The notes under the pieces are model-generated. The model was given only the letters and a program-made list of their open reading frames with translations. It was not told where the DNA came from and made no database searches. The position numbers and the translations under genes are program-made. A stretch of 64,000 bases of DNA from Vibrionales bacterium SWAT-3 (GTDB lineage: Bacteria; Pseudomonadota; Gammaproteobacteria; Enterobacterales; Vibrionaceae): positions 62,001-126,000 of the forward strand of contig AAZW01000007.1 in NCBI GenBank assembly GCA_000169995.1, given 5' to 3'. Below are positions 34,581 to 44,911 of this stretch, piece after piece; the stretch's first letter is position 1, and the number at the start of each line of letters is the position of its first letter.

Positions 34581-34925
34581 GTGGTTGTAGAAACCGATGG
34601 CTACCTAGCTTTGATCGAGCACTTATCATTTAACCTAGATGTATTTACTAACGGTAACGGTGATACTGGAAACGAAAGTGTCGAAGACATAGTGACTGAC
34701 ATGATTTCAAGCAACATTATGGCGATCTTCGAGCAAAACCCTGAGTTGCATTCAAGTGTGCGTTTTCAGTTGCTTAAAGAAGCAGATGCCGTGGTTGCTG
34801 ATTTAGGGGAAGTGCTTGCAGGCGTGTGGGCTAAGAAAGCGACGAACGAACAGATTGTATTTCTTGATGAGTACATCGCCTTGGTGAAGAACCTGTTTGA
34901 TACTGCAGTAGCAAAATACGATTAA
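34581..34925 (+). CDS. DUF3802 family protein
   Basis: This 114-residue acidic, alpha-helical soluble protein looks like the DUF3802 family found in vibrios and relatives; I recognise the pattern VEDIVTDMISSNIMAIFEQNP. No function is known to me. Translation probably starts at GTG 34581, with GGAG 8 bases upstream. It is convergent with the NlpC/P60 lipoprotein gene, with no clear terminator between. Confidence 0.7.
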   Translation: MVVETDGYLALIEHLSFNLDVFTNGNGDTGNESVEDIVTDMISSNIMAIFEQNPELHSSVRFQLLKEADAVVADLGEVLAGVWAKKATNEQIVFLDEYIALVKNLFDTAVAKYD

Positions 34926-35010
34926 CCTCTAGTCGTCATTATTGACGGGACTGAAAGCGTAGCACTTCTATGAGGTTGCCCTTAATTCGATTGGTGGCCT
35001 CGCAAAAACA

Positions 35011-35496
35011 CTATATACGCCTAAAGTGCCAAAATTTAGAAGCCCAATATGGGTTATCTAGCCTAGATATGATCACCCCTTTCGAAGTAGACGCATGTAG
35101 GAATTGGTTGTTACCCAAATACACGCCTACATGCCTAACGGTGAAAGATGTCTTGAAAAACACCAAATCTCCACTCTTTGCTTGCTTATAAGCGATTTCA
35201 ACACCTTGTTTACTCTGATCTTTTGTCGTTCTTGGTAATGCTTGCTGCGTCGCATTTTGCACAGCAATTTGGACAAAAGCAGAACAATCCACGCCTCTGA
35301 ATGAAGTTCCACCGAAATGATAAGGCACGCCTTTCCACTGCTTGTAGACACTCATATAAGCATTAGTAGTCAACTGTTCTGACTTTGATAGAGGTTTATT
35401 TGCAATTTGGCTGTTTTTAGAAGGAGATGGTGCTGAGCTACAAGCGGTTAATGTTGCGAAAGTTATTGTCACTGCAAGCATTTTTCTGAATTTCAT
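35011..35496 (-). CDS. NlpC/P60 family lipoprotein (cell wall endopeptidase)
   Basis: This 161-residue protein has a lipoprotein signal (TLTAC, Cys19) and an NlpC/P60 domain with the catalytic Cys in GVDCSAFVQ, His in RHVGVYLG and a third polar residue in FLHAS. It is similar to E. coli MepS/NlpC, which cut D-Glu-mDAP or cross-link peptides of peptidoglycan. It acts at the outer membrane inner leaflet. It is monocistronic. Confidence 0.88.
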   Translation of the reverse strand: MKFRKMLAVTITFATLTACSSAPSPSKNSQIANKPLSKSEQLTTNAYMSVYKQWKGVPYHFGGTSFRGVDCSAFVQIAVQNATQQALPRTTKDQSKQGVEIAYKQAKSGDLVFFKTSFTVRHVGVYLGNNQFLHASTSKGVIISRLDNPYWASKFWHFRRI

Positions 35497-35600
35497 ATGT
35501 AACTCTTCTGAAAGAAAACTGAAATAAAAGCGTAATCAAGGGCTTCTAGTATACCGACTAAATTAAGGATATCTCTTTTTGTAGTCAAACTGGATTTCAC

Positions 35601-37655
35601 ATGACTGACACCAACTTATCAATAAAACCCTCACGATATACATTCTCGCTCATTCAAACGGTTAGTGCCGTATTTATTTCGATTCTTCTACTTGTTAGCT
35701 TTTTATCTATGGTCAGTATTCGTGGTGTAGATAGAGTAGGTGGATACTTTGATACTTTGTCTGAACAAGCTCTACCACTCGCTCTGCATAATGCTGAATT
35801 AACCCAAAGCGTGTTAGAACAAGTCAAACTTCTTACCTACAGTACTCAATCGACGGACTTAGACACATTAAACCAAACCCGTCATTTGATCGATGAACTC
35901 GCAGCTGAGAGTAACAATACGCTAAAGGAACTCCTTTTTATCTCCCAATCTTTTCCTGATGCGATTTCTCTTGAACAAAAGCAAAGCCTTATCGACGATA
36001 TGGCACAGCTACAACAAATGACCAATACGGTTCTTTCTGCACAAATTGAAATACAAAGTAAGCAAAATTTGATCGACAGTAAAATTGGTGAGTTTCGTTA
36101 CGGCGTAGGATCTATCGGTCCGGAAATGAATCGTATTAGCTCCTTCTTAGTGGAAGATAATCCAGAAGCTAGCGATGCGGCCAACCGCTTTACGTCGAGT
36201 GCATCTGCGATGGCCAATACTTTCTTAATGTTGATGATGCAAAACGACCTTGAGAAAGCAGAAGATGAATATCGTCAATTGAGGAACCGAATCGCTGGTC
36301 TTAATTTGGCCTACAGTGATTTCTCTGATTGGCATCCGGACATTGCAGAGTTCGCGAGCCTAATCGCCCCTTATGAAATGGTAAAAGAGGGCTTTACAGA
36401 AGAGGGCGTAATCAAACAAATATTGCTGAAACTAGAGCTAGTTAAACAGCAGGAGCAAAACTTAGCGCAAGTGATTGGACTAGCGAATACGGTGATTAAT
36501 ACGCTCAATCAGCTATCGTCGACAGCGTCTCAATTGATCGATGAAAGTGAACTAGTAGTAAATCAAACCATTACCAATATAGATCGCGTGTTGTTCATTA
36601 GTGGTTTAGTGATCGCAATGATCATTGTTACGTCATGGCTAGTACTGCGTCGTTGGATGAACAAAGGCTTAAAAAACATTACACGTCAGTTAACGTCACT
36701 TGCAGAACATGACTTCTCGAAGCAGAGCGAGTTGCTTGGCCCACTCGAACTACAAGTCATCACCTCTAAACTTAATACTGTTGTCGGTTCAACGGCCGAT
36801 TCTATACGTTTAGTTACTCGAAATTGTGAAACGCTTTATCAGACCGCAGAAGTGAGTCACGACGCTGCAGAGCAAACCAACTTAAGTTTGCATGAGCAGA
36901 ATGAATCTCTGCAGAATATGATCACCACAATCACACAACTTGAAGCGTCTATTGGTGAAATCGCACGTATTTCGAACGCATCGAATGATGATGCTCAAGT
37001 CGCAGAAGATGAGTCCGTGAGTGGTAGCCAAGTTATTGGTTTAAACCAACAGCGCTTACAAGCTTTAGAACATTCTTTGAATATGAACGAACAGTCAATG
37101 GCTGATCTGGATGGACGAGTGAAGCAAATTCGTGAAATGGTCGACATGATCAGTGGTATTGCAGAAAACACCAATCTGTTGGCATTGAATGCAGCGATAG
37201 AAGCAGCGCGAGCGGGAGAACAGGGCCGCGGTTTTGCGGTAGTTGCAGATGAAGTAAGGAAATTAGCGAGTGGTACATCTCAACAAACCACTAATATCCG
37301 AAACATGATGAATGAGCTGGTGGCGTCGGCGGATCGTTCTCGTACGTCAGTTACTGAGTCAAGAACTGAAATGGCGAATGCACTACAAGCGAGCGGCGAT
37401 GTGAAGCAAGCTTTTGAGAAGATTGAAGTTGCGGTTAACCAGATTAAAGGCCGCGTAGAACAAATTATGGTTGCGACAGAGCAACAGGCTCGTGCAACTG
37501 TTGATGTGACACACTCAATCACGCGCGTGTCCGAACAGGGCGAAAATACTAAACTGCAACTTGAATCTATGATTGAAAGCTCTGAGCAAGTGGGTGAAAT
37601 CGCAGGTCATCAACAAACTATGCTTCATAAGTATCAATTCGACGCAGAGAAATAA
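35601..37655 (+). CDS. Methyl-accepting chemotaxis protein with long helical sensor
   Basis: This 684-residue chemoreceptor has an N-terminal helix (about residues 15-37), a periplasmic sensor of about 290 residues that is almost entirely helical, a second membrane helix (about 327-350), a HAMP-like segment and a cytoplasmic signalling domain. The hairpin tip [19 protein letters not shown] and [13 protein letters not shown] are conserved. The sensor resembles no Cache domain; it may be a double four-helix bundle. The ligand is unknown. Confidence 0.9.
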   Translation: MTDTNLSIKPSRYTFSLIQTVSAVFISILLLVSFLSMVSIRGVDRVGGYFDTLSEQALPLALHNAELTQSVLEQVKLLTYSTQSTDLDTLNQTRHLIDELAAESNNTLKELLFISQSFPDAISLEQKQSLIDDMAQLQQMTNTVLSAQIEIQSKQNLIDSKIGEFRYGVGSIGPEMNRISSFLVEDNPEASDAANRFTSSASAMANTFLMLMMQNDLEKAEDEYRQLRNRIAGLNLAYSDFSDWHPDIAEFASLIAPYEMVKEGFTEEGVIKQILLKLELVKQQEQNLAQVIGLANTVINTLNQLSSTASQLIDESELVVNQTITNIDRVLFISGLVIAMIIVTSWLVLRRWMNKGLKNITRQLTSLAEHDFSKQSELLGPLELQVITSKLNTVVGSTADSIRLVTRNCETLYQTAEVSHDAAEQTNLSLHEQNESLQNMITTITQLEASIGEIARISNASNDDAQVAEDESVSGSQVIGLNQQRLQALEHSLNMNEQSMADLDGRVKQIREMVDMISGIAENTNLLALNAAIEAARAGEQGRGFAVVADEVRKLASGTSQQTTNIRNMMNELVASADRSRTSVTESRTEMANALQASGDVKQAFEKIEVAVNQIKGRVEQIMVATEQQARATVDVTHSITRVSEQGENTKLQLESMIESSEQVGEIAGHQQTMLHKYQFDAEK

Positions 37656-37731
37656 CCTTGCTGCTTAAAACACCTAGCGAAGTCACAAACTGCCTCGTCC
37701 GAAAACACCAAAAATCCGAAAAACAAAAAGC

Positions 37732-37761
37732 AAAAAGGCAGAGTTCACGCTCTGCCTTTTT
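37732..37761. terminator. Bidirectional terminator
   Basis: AAAAAGGCAGAG and CTCTGCCTTTTT pair around a 6-base loop. It lies between the chemoreceptor (plus) and azlD (minus). Confidence 0.88.
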
Positions 37762-37784
37762 ACTTGTACCTAGTCTTCGAATTC

Positions 37785-38120
37785 TTACATGAAAAAGGTA
37801 GGCATGACGTGTTGGAAAAATATTAGCGAAGCAACGCCACTGATTACCACCCAAATCAAATCGAAGCGCAGGCTCACAAGCGTACAAACAATTGCGGCCA
37901 ATACTTTTGGGTTGTGTAGATCAAATTCCATATCTGGCCCTGCACCTAATATCTCGACAGCAATAATCGCAGGTAAAACCGTAACCGGAACAAAGCGCAG
38001 CGTCTTTTTGAATCGCTCCGACATCTCAAACTTACCAGCTAAACCAATCACTGAGAATCGAATAACAAAGGTCGCCGCTGCCATCGCAAGAGTAATAAGA
38101 ATAAAAGTCGTAGTATTCAT
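37785..38120 (-). CDS. azlD: AzlD-type small subunit of an amino acid exporter
   Basis: This 111-residue protein has three or four membrane helices and the AzlD pattern (RFSVIGLAGKFEMSER, FVPVTVLPAII). AzlD works with AzlC to export branched-chain amino acids or analogues such as azaleucine. The gene starts 2 bases after azlC ends, so the two are translated together. Confidence 0.88.
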   Translation of the reverse strand: MNTTTFILITLAMAAATFVIRFSVIGLAGKFEMSERFKKTLRFVPVTVLPAIIAVEILGAGPDMEFDLHNPKVLAAIVCTLVSLRFDLIWVVISGVASLIFFQHVMPTFFM

Positions 38121-38122
38121 TG

Positions 38123-38860
38123 TTATGCCACTCCACGCTCTTGAGTTAATAGGTCATTTTGCATCGCTTCTTGTTCCGCTTGTTCAGTCGACAGATCCAT
38201 TCGGTAGCCTGCGTACACCCCAACAACGGCAGCAATTACAAGGCCAAGAGAGTAGGGAAGTTCTGCAAGAAGCACCCCAGTAAAGGTCGCGACAATCGCT
38301 GCAACAATACATTCACGGCTTTTCACTTGTGGAATCACGATAGCGATAAAGGCTGCGACCATCGCGAAATCCAGTCCATAGTTCGCAATTTCAGGGAACG
38401 AAGAACCAATCAGTGCGCCAAGGAAATCTGCCACTACCCAGTTAACCCAAAAACCACCCATTGCCGCTAAATAGAACCAGTGTCTACTTTCACCTTCTTG
38501 CTTCATCTCATTGATCGTTGCTGCATAGACCTCATCGGTAAGGCCGTAGGACATCAATATGCGAACGTGAAAGGGATACGACTTCATGTGCTCTGACATT
38601 GAAGCGCTGTAAAGCATATGGCGCAGGTTTATGATGAAGGTCGTAAACATGATGACCACAATACTCGCTGATGACTGGACTAGCCCTAACGCCACCATTT
38701 GTGATGATCCGGCAAAAACGGTGAAAGACCATAAGGTACTCTGAGTCACGCTCATTCCTGCGGTAATACTGACCGCTCCCACAATGAACGAAAACGGAAA
38801 TGCACCAACGCATAGAGGGAAGATTGCTCTTAACCCTGCCTGGATTTGTTGTTTATTCAT
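38123..38860 (-). CDS. azlC: AzlC-type large subunit of an amino acid exporter
   Basis: This 245-residue inner membrane protein has about eight helices and the AzlC hallmarks PLCVGAFPFSFIVG, FAGSSQMVAL and NLRHMLYSAS. With AzlD it forms an exporter for branched-chain amino acids or related compounds. It is divergent from the ridA-cyuA operon, 303 bases away, so the two units may share a regulator; YheO-like regulator downstream is a candidate. Confidence 0.9.
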   Translation of the reverse strand: MNKQQIQAGLRAIFPLCVGAFPFSFIVGAVSITAGMSVTQSTLWSFTVFAGSSQMVALGLVQSSASIVVIMFTTFIINLRHMLYSASMSEHMKSYPFHVRILMSYGLTDEVYAATINEMKQEGESRHWFYLAAMGGFWVNWVVADFLGALIGSSFPEIANYGLDFAMVAAFIAIVIPQVKSRECIVAAIVATFTGVLLAELPYSLGLVIAAVVGVYAGYRMDLSTEQAEQEAMQNDLLTQERGVA

Positions 38861-39163
38861 GACATGCTCACCCTAGATTAAAAATTCAAATTTATTTGCA
38901 AGTTATGGTGAGAATCGTATTGGCGAATGAAATTATTTTCAAATCAAGATTAAAATTTATTTGATTTAGATCGGTGTTTTGAAATCAGCCAAACAAGAGC
39001 AAGCAATTAATCTATTTTTAATCAACAACTTAAAACAACTTTCATTTTTGAGATCTTTGATTGAATGGTTTTCATGATATTTATTGCAACTATTTTTGCA
39101 TTTTACTATTTTCAATGTTTAAACTGTAGTTGAAATATTTAGCAAATCTGAATAGGAAGAATC
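38861..39163. other. 303-base divergent control region, azlC / ridA
   Basis: AT-rich DNA containing the promoters of both units. AAATCAA (38941-38947) and TTGATTT (38961-38967) form a 7-bp dyad that may be an operator. No clear -35/-10 pair was fixed by eye. Confidence 0.4.
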
Positions 39164-39544
39164 ATGAAAGAAATCATTACAGCAAATTAAGCGCCGGAAG
39201 CCATTGGTCCATACTCACACGGTAATGCATTCGGAAACCTTGTTTTCACATCAGGTCAATTACCAGTGTGTAAAGAGAAAGGTGGTGTTGTAGAAGGTGG
39301 TGTGAGTGAGCAATCTCGTCAGTCACTACTTAACCTCCAATATGTTTTACAAGCTGCAGGCAGCGACCTAGATCAAGTACTAAAAACAACGTGTTACTTA
39401 TCAGACATTAATGACTTTGCAGCATTCAATGAAGTGTACAAAGAGTTCTTTGAAAAAGACTGTCCTGCACGTAGCTGTTTTGCAGTGAAGGATCTTCCTT
39501 TAGGCGTGAAAATCGAAATCGAAGCGATTGCTGGTCGTAAGTAA
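39164..39544 (+). pseudogene. ridA: ridA-like gene with in-frame TAA at codon 9
   Basis: The frame from ATG 39164 encodes a 126-codon RidA (YjgF/YER057c) enamine/imine deaminase, but codon 9 is TAA (39188-39190), followed in frame by APEAIGPYSHG and the rest of the family including ARSCFAVKDLP and IEIEAIAGRK. The normal codon there would be AAA, CAA or GAA. A restart at GTG 39266 would lose the IGPYS strand and the substrate pocket. RidA hydrolyses 2-aminoacrylate, a product of the cysteine desulfidase encoded next, so loss should matter. AGGAAGA precedes the ATG. Confidence 0.8.
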
Positions 39545-39584
39545 CTGCTGGTAAATAATTGAAGAATAGTGTGAGGTCCTTACT

Positions 39585-40859
39585 ATGAAACACCAATGGC
39601 AACAGTATAAAGATATTTTGAATACCGTCGTAAAGCCAGCGCTTGGCTGTACAGAGCCCATCTCCGCAGCTTACGCTTGTTCTGTTGCGGCCAAGATGCT
39701 TGTGGGTGCACCCGATAGAGTTCGCGTGTATGTGTCGGATAATTTATACAAAAACTCTATGGGCGTGTTTGTTCTGGGGACAGGAAAAATTGGCCTACCC
39801 ATAGCTGCAGCCGTGGGTGCGATTGGTGGGGATCCACACGCTGGCTTGGAAGTATTGGCGAACATCAGCGAAAAAGATGTCGAAAAAGCACAAGCATTGA
39901 TTGATGCTGGCCAAGTCAGCGCACACCGTAAAGATGTAGACGAATTCATCTATTGTTATGCGGAAGTAGAATCTGAAGGTCAAATAGCGGCCGTAGAAAT
40001 CAGTGGCGGTCATACTCAGATCATCAAAAAAACCTTAAATGGAACCGTTCTATTCAGCCAAGATTGCGATCAAACAATACCAACAGGTTCTATCTGTGAT
40101 GGAATCAATATTGATATTGGTAGCATCTACAACTTTGCCACCAGTGCGGACTTCGACGATATTGCTTTTATACTCGAAGCATCGGCTCTCAACGGCAAGC
40201 TGTCAGAAGAAGGGTTAGCTCATGCCTATGGGCTTGAAGTCGGGCGTACTATGGTACAAGGCATTCAATTAGGCCTAATGGCAGAAGACTTGATGAATAA
40301 GATCGTCATGCAAACGGCTGCCGCGTCTGATGCTCGAATGGGCGGTGCGACGCTACCTGCCATGAGTAACTTTGGTAGCGGTAACCAAGGGATAGCTGCA
40401 ACAATCCCTGTTGCGGTTATTGCCGAGCACTTTAAAGCGACTCAAGAGCAATTGGCACGAGCATTAATCATGAGTCACTTAGGTGCGATTTACATTAAGT
40501 CGCATTATCCACCGTTGTCTGCATTTTGTGGGAACACGGTCACTAGCGCTTCAGCGGCTATGGCGATGGTATATCTAACAAAAGGGTCGTTTGAGCAAGG
40601 CTGCTACGCGATTCAAAATGTCCTGAGTGATTGTTCAGGCATGGTGTGTGATGGCGCTAAGTCTACCTGCGCAATGAAAGTGAAAACCTCAACCAGTGCT
40701 GCAGTTAATGGTTTCTTAATGGCAATGCGCTGTAATGAGGCACACAACCAAGGCATCGTTGCTGATGATGTTGAGACCAGTATCCGCAATATTGGAAAAT
40801 TGGTTACCGCTGGCATGAGTGTTACAGACTCTACGATTATTGATATAATGTCAGCGTAA
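39585..40859 (+). CDS. cyuA: L-cysteine desulfidase / UPF0597 family protein
   Basis: This 424-residue protein belongs to the UPF0597/YhaM family, now CyuA, an iron-sulfur enzyme that degrades L-cysteine to pyruvate, ammonia and H2S through aminoacrylate. Visible are GCTEPIS near residue 21, the central [17 protein letters not shown] and the C-terminal cluster cysteines in [13 protein letters not shown]. It follows the ridA-like gene by 40 bases. A role as serine dehydratase is the main alternative. Confidence 0.85.
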   Translation: MKHQWQQYKDILNTVVKPALGCTEPISAAYACSVAAKMLVGAPDRVRVYVSDNLYKNSMGVFVLGTGKIGLPIAAAVGAIGGDPHAGLEVLANISEKDVEKAQALIDAGQVSAHRKDVDEFIYCYAEVESEGQIAAVEISGGHTQIIKKTLNGTVLFSQDCDQTIPTGSICDGINIDIGSIYNFATSADFDDIAFILEASALNGKLSEEGLAHAYGLEVGRTMVQGIQLGLMAEDLMNKIVMQTAAASDARMGGATLPAMSNFGSGNQGIAATIPVAVIAEHFKATQEQLARALIMSHLGAIYIKSHYPPLSAFCGNTVTSASAAMAMVYLTKGSFEQGCYAIQNVLSDCSGMVCDGAKSTCAMKVKTSTSAAVNGFLMAMRCNEAHNQGIVADDVETSIRNIGKLVTAGMSVTDSTIIDIMSA

Positions 40860-40947
40860 TCAAACGTTTTTGATTCAAACTATTTTTAAGACGAACCGCT
40901 CGGTAATTTTTACTTAGCGGTTTTCTCGCCAAAAGAGGAAGGACTCA

Positions 40948-41595
40948 GTGTTCGAATTATCTCAAAGTGACTATGACATCTTGCACGCAATCGAGAACAT
41001 CGTTGATGGTATTGCCGCAATGTATGGCGAGCATACCGAAGTGTTACTACACAGTTTAGATGTTCGTAATCCTTCGATTATTAAAATTGCGAATAGCTAC
41101 GTCACCGGGCGAGAAGTAGGGGCTCCAATTACTAATTTAGCATTGATGAAGCTTACTCAAGGTAACGATGTTTCGGGCGCTTACATGACAAAATGTCCCG
41201 ATGGAAAAACCTTACGCTCAATGACGACCATCATTCGAAACCCTCAACAACAAGCCATTGGTTTGTTGTGCATCAACACCAACCTCGACGCACCTTTTCA
41301 AGAAGTAATGCACTCACTTGTCCCTTGTTTGCTACCACATGTCGACCGTCCTCAAACAACGCCTGAAACCTTTGCGCGTAGTAATGAAGAGATGATGCAC
41401 AGCTCAATTGAAACGGTAAGAGAACAGGTAAGTAATGACGTAGACATCGCGCCATCGAAGAAGAGCCGAGAGATTGTCACTCGATTGCATGAGATGGGGA
41501 TTTTCGATTTGAAAGACAGTGCCCAAATTGCGGCAAAAGGACTCGATATCTCTATCCATACGATCTACCGCTACCTACGTGAGCTGAAAGCCTAA
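40948..41595 (+). CDS. YheO-like transcriptional regulator
   Basis: This 215-residue regulator has an N-terminal PAS-like YheO domain (about residues 10-120) and a C-terminal helix-turn-helix of the HTH_22 type (DSAQIAAKGLDISIHTIYRYLREL). Start GTG 40948 has AGGAAGGA upstream. As last gene of the ridA-cyuA operon it probably responds to an amino acid signal and controls this operon and azlCD. The ligand is unknown. Confidence 0.82.
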   Translation: MFELSQSDYDILHAIENIVDGIAAMYGEHTEVLLHSLDVRNPSIIKIANSYVTGREVGAPITNLALMKLTQGNDVSGAYMTKCPDGKTLRSMTTIIRNPQQQAIGLLCINTNLDAPFQEVMHSLVPCLLPHVDRPQTTPETFARSNEEMMHSSIETVREQVSNDVDIAPSKKSREIVTRLHEMGIFDLKDSAQIAAKGLDISIHTIYRYLRELKA

Positions 41596-41621
41596 CGTTT
41601 GTTGGTTAGCTAACTCTCATT

Positions 41622-42419
41622 CTATTTGTTCTGGTTGTATCTAAATGGCTGGGTAATCAGTTTATCCAGCCTTTGTTCCTTCCCATCACGTATCTCTGGC
41701 ACGCCAATGCTTACCTTATCGTGACCAAGCTCGGGTTGAGCACGATACGTTTTAAACCAGATATCCCAAACTGATAAGAAGAACCCAAAGTTAGAATGGG
41801 TTTCTTTGACAATCACAGAGTGGTGCACTCGATGCATGTCTGGCGTGACAATCACTTTACGAAGCTGTTTGTCGAACCATAAAGGTAAACGACCGTTACT
41901 GTGGTTAAACATTGCACTTACATTCAAAACGACCTCGAATATCACAACGGCTAGTGCGGGCACACCCAATACAAAAATTAACGCGACCTTAATTAGCATA
42001 GATAAAATCATCTCGATGGGGTGGAAGCGTGTACCCGTGGTGACATCGATATCTAAATCGGCATGATGGACGCGATGAAGTTTCCACAGGACAGGGATAC
42101 GGTGGAAGACTAAATGTTGAGTGTAAATGGCAAGATCTAATAACACGACACAAAGGAACACGGTGATTTCAAAGGGTAAGCTAATGTTATTGAACAGACC
42201 CCATTGGTTTTGTTCCGCAATCAGTGCCGCTTGAAATGCCGCGACAGGTACTAATGTCGCCAATAAAACACTGTTAAGCGCCATTAATGAGAAGTTATTT
42301 CCCCAACGAAACCATTTATTTTGAGTCAACGTTTTTCTTGGCGCACGATATTCCCACAACGCACACAAAACAAAAGTGCTAACAAAGAAAACAAGGCGAA
42401 GTAAGGATGGGTCTTGCAT
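41622..42419 (-). CDS. Sterol desaturase / fatty acid hydroxylase family protein
   Basis: This protein of about 265 residues is a membrane di-iron enzyme with several helices and histidine boxes HRIPVLWKLHRVHH, MFNHSN and MHRVHH, as in sterol desaturase and alkylglycerol monooxygenase relatives. It should hydroxylate or desaturate a lipid; the substrate in vibrios is not known to me. ATG 42419 has AAGGA 7 bases upstream; an in-frame ATG at 42437 is possible. It is convergent with yheO-like (26-base gap). Confidence 0.85.
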   Translation of the reverse strand: MQDPSLLRLVFFVSTFVLCALWEYRAPRKTLTQNKWFRWGNNFSLMALNSVLLATLVPVAAFQAALIAEQNQWGLFNNISLPFEITVFLCVVLLDLAIYTQHLVFHRIPVLWKLHRVHHADLDIDVTTGTRFHPIEMILSMLIKVALIFVLGVPALAVVIFEVVLNVSAMFNHSNGRLPLWFDKQLRKVIVTPDMHRVHHSVIVKETHSNFGFFLSVWDIWFKTYRAQPELGHDKVSIGVPEIRDGKEQRLDKLITQPFRYNQNK

Positions 42420-42493
42420 GAGAATTCCTTCTATCATTCTAACGATACTGTAAGTACAATCGGGCCACTTTTCTAGATTTACTGTTATTGTCC

Positions 42494-43234
42494 ATGAGAA
42501 TCCACGCTTTTCACCGTTTATATCAACACCGTTTGTCCCTTTCTACCAAGCCGTTCAATGCGCGCGGGTGTAAAGTGGTTCGATGTGAGTTCTGTAAAAT
42601 CAAACAAGACAGCTGTATCTGTGAGCATCAACCGAACATAGATACGAATATTGCCACAATGTTGATCTTGTCTGATAACGAAATCTTAAAGCCAAGTAAC
42701 ACGGGCCGTTTGATTGTAGACACGGTGAAAGACAGTCATGTGTACCTTTGGCATCGAACTGAGCCAAACACAGAGATGCTTGAAGTTCTTAAGGACGAAA
42801 AATATCAGCCTGTGATTGTGTTCCCAGAAGATTATACCGATGACAAATCGCGAGTGGTTCAAGACCTGCCACAAATGCGTAATCCAAATAAAAAGCTACT
42901 ACTGATTTTCATCGATGGTAGCTGGCGTGAAGCAAGACGTATCTTTAGACGTTCTGAGTACTTACAAGATCTACCCGTGTTGTCGATTGAACCTGAATCC
43001 GTTTCTCAATACATGATGCGAAAGTCAGACAATGAGCAACACCTTTCAACTGCAGAAGTCGCGAGCTTAGTATTAAAACAAGCTGGTGAAGAGCAGGGCG
43101 CCAAAACATTACAACTATGGTTTGAAGCATTTCGCGAAAGCTACATGCTAAGTAAGACTCGTTACAAGTCAGATCCGACCAAACCAAGCCTGAATGCTTT
43201 CATAGAGCACAGTAAAAATGAGACGTCACTCTAA
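42494..43234 (+). CDS. tapT: DTW-domain tRNA-uridine aminocarboxypropyltransferase (TapT-like)
   Basis: This 246-residue protein has an N-terminal zinc-binding Cys pair and a second pair (CEFCKIKQDSCICEH) and the DTW domain with FIDGSWREARRIFRRSEYL. Members such as E. coli TapT (YfiP) transfer an aminocarboxypropyl group from SAM to uridine 47 of tRNA, giving acp3U. The family has two branches, so the exact site is inferred. ATG 42494 follows a TTG that would add two residues. Confidence 0.8.
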   Translation: MRIHAFHRLYQHRLSLSTKPFNARGCKVVRCEFCKIKQDSCICEHQPNIDTNIATMLILSDNEILKPSNTGRLIVDTVKDSHVYLWHRTEPNTEMLEVLKDEKYQPVIVFPEDYTDDKSRVVQDLPQMRNPNKKLLLIFIDGSWREARRIFRRSEYLQDLPVLSIEPESVSQYMMRKSDNEQHLSTAEVASLVLKQAGEEQGAKTLQLWFEAFRESYMLSKTRYKSDPTKPSLNAFIEHSKNETSL

Positions 43235-43397
43235 CCTTTAACCGCTTTGTGCTGACTTGTTGTTCAAACAGACTCAAACACGAGATAAGTTTGTTATCTA
43301 TCACGGTTTGTAGGGGGAGTGTTATGGATAATGTTCCCCAGTTGTTTTATTTAAAGAGTTTATTTGCCCGAATTTAGGGAAAAATTGGAGAGATTTC

Positions 43398-44306
43398 ATG
43401 TATTACGGCTTCGATGTTGGCGGCACTAAAATTGAATTTGGTGCATTCAATGAGAAACTTGAGCGAGTAGCAACAGAGCGCGTTCCAACACCAACAGATG
43501 ACTATCAATTACTGCTTGATACGATCGCTGGTTTAGTAAAGAAATACGATAGCGAATTCTCTTGCGAAGGCAAAATCGGCCTTGGCCTTCCTGGTATGGA
43601 AAACGCAGACGACGGCACTATGCTGGTTGTTAATGTTCCTGCATCAACAGGTAAGCCACTACGTAAAGATTTAGAAGCGCTAATCGGTCGTAGCGTAAAA
43701 ATCGAAAACGATGCGAACTGTTTCGCGCTTTCTGAAGCATGGGATGATGAGCTAAAAGACGAGCCATCGGTTGCTGGTCTAATTCTAGGTACAGGTTTTG
43801 GCGGCGGTTTAGTTTACGAAGGTAAGGTATTCTCTGGTCGTAACCACGTTGCCGGTGAACTAGGCCATATGCGTCTACCTTTGGATGCATGGTTCCACCT
43901 TGGTGACAACGCACCGCTTTTAGGTTGTGGTTGTGGTAAAAAAGGTTGTCTAGATAGCTATCTGTCGGGTCGTGGTTTCGAATTGATTTACGAGCACTAC
44001 TTTGGCGAGAAGAAAAAAGCGATTGAGATCATCCAAGCTTACAACGAAGGTGAGGCTAAAGCGGCTGAACACGTTGACCGCTTCATGGAGCTATTGGCTA
44101 TCTGCTTTGCGAACCTGTTTACTGGCCTAGATCCACACGTTGTTGCACTGGGCGGTGGTCTTTCAAACTTCGAGCTTATCTACGAAGAAATGCCAAAGCG
44201 CGTACCTAAGTATTTACTGTCTGTTGCTAAGTGTCCGAAGATCATCAAAGCAAAACACGGTGATTCAGGTGGCGTTCGTGGTGCTGCATTCCTAAACATC
44301 AAATAG
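43398..44306 (+). CDS. nagK: N-acetylglucosamine kinase (ROK family)
   Basis: This 302-residue ROK kinase has the N-terminal ATP motif [11 protein letters not shown], the catalytic [11 protein letters not shown], sugar-binding GELGHM and the zinc site [15 protein letters not shown]. Length and sequence match E. coli NagK (303 residues), which phosphorylates GlcNAc recovered from cell wall or chitin. No GlcNAc genes are adjacent. GGAGAG precedes ATG 43398. Confidence 0.93.
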   Translation: MYYGFDVGGTKIEFGAFNEKLERVATERVPTPTDDYQLLLDTIAGLVKKYDSEFSCEGKIGLGLPGMENADDGTMLVVNVPASTGKPLRKDLEALIGRSVKIENDANCFALSEAWDDELKDEPSVAGLILGTGFGGGLVYEGKVFSGRNHVAGELGHMRLPLDAWFHLGDNAPLLGCGCGKKGCLDSYLSGRGFELIYEHYFGEKKKAIEIIQAYNEGEAKAAEHVDRFMELLAICFANLFTGLDPHVVALGGGLSNFELIYEEMPKRVPKYLLSVAKCPKIIKAKHGDSGGVRGAAFLNIK

Positions 44307-44343
44307 TGATAGCTTTCAGCTAAAAAAGTTACGCAGAATAAAT

Positions 44344-44381
44344 AAAAATGCCGCAATCTCGAAAGAGGTTGCGGCATTTTT
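44344..44381. terminator. Strong bidirectional terminator with GAAA tetraloop
   Basis: A 17-bp stem (AAAAATGCCGCAATCTC against GAGGTTGCGGCATTTTT, one G-T pair) closes on a GAAA tetraloop. It lies between nagK (plus) and the DUF2960 gene (minus). Confidence 0.92.
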
Positions 44382-44434
44382 TATTGTTTGGTGATTTTAG
44401 CTATCGATTAGCAAGAGCAAAGCTCTCTAAGAAC

Positions 44435-44701
44435 TTACTTATTCTTTTTACCAACACCAAGGTTTTCTTTTTGCTTCAGCGTAAGCTTTGAAAAGCCAAG
44501 CTTGCGGAAGTAATTGTCTTGGTAGTTGCGAACCGCTTTAGTATCTGAAATCAACTCAAGCTGCTGCTCTGTTTTTAGATATTCAGTAATGTCGATGCCT
44601 TCAGCATCAGCAACCGCTTCTTGGATCGTGCGGTGTTCTTGCTTTGAAAACAGTAACTCTTTTTCTTCGTCTTTGTACGTGTACAGAATGGTACGAGCCA
44701 T
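44435..44701 (-). CDS. DUF2960 family protein
   Basis: This 88-residue protein (MARTILYTYK start at ATG 44701) matches the DUF2960 family of vibrios and shewanellae as I recall it, with AEGIDITEYLKTEQQL and NYFRKLGFSKL. It is soluble and charged; function unknown. An upstream ATG at 44713 would add four residues but lacks a better ribosome site. Confidence 0.72.
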   Translation of the reverse strand: MARTILYTYKDEEKELLFSKQEHRTIQEAVADAEGIDITEYLKTEQQLELISDTKAVRNYQDNYFRKLGFSKLTLKQKENLGVGKKNK

Positions 44702-44833
44702 GATGCGCTCCAATAGAATTTTTACTTTGGGCGCACTCTACATAAAAACAGTACGTCGCTCAAGGTAATGGTAAGAAATCTTAATATTAACTTAGTTAAT
44801 GGGTTACTTATTGAGGTTAGCTCAGAAATATAA

Positions 44834-44869
44834 AAGCCCCTTGCGATTAAACCATCGCAGAAGGGGCTT
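44834..44869 (-). terminator. Terminator of the tup-mob operon
   Basis: AAGCCCCTT and AAGGGGCTT pair, with an inner GCGAT/ATCGC stem and a short loop; on the minus strand TTTTAT follows. It sits 42 bases after the mobB-moeA gene. Confidence 0.85.
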
Positions 44870-44911
44870 CGAGCTTTAGTGCAATCAACACACCTTAGGC
44901 AGTTTTATTAA

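Noticed and set aside
39266-39544. Shortened functional RidA starting at GTG 39266
   Set aside because: It would miss the first strand and the IGPYS motif of the active site, and there is no ribosome binding site before the GTG.
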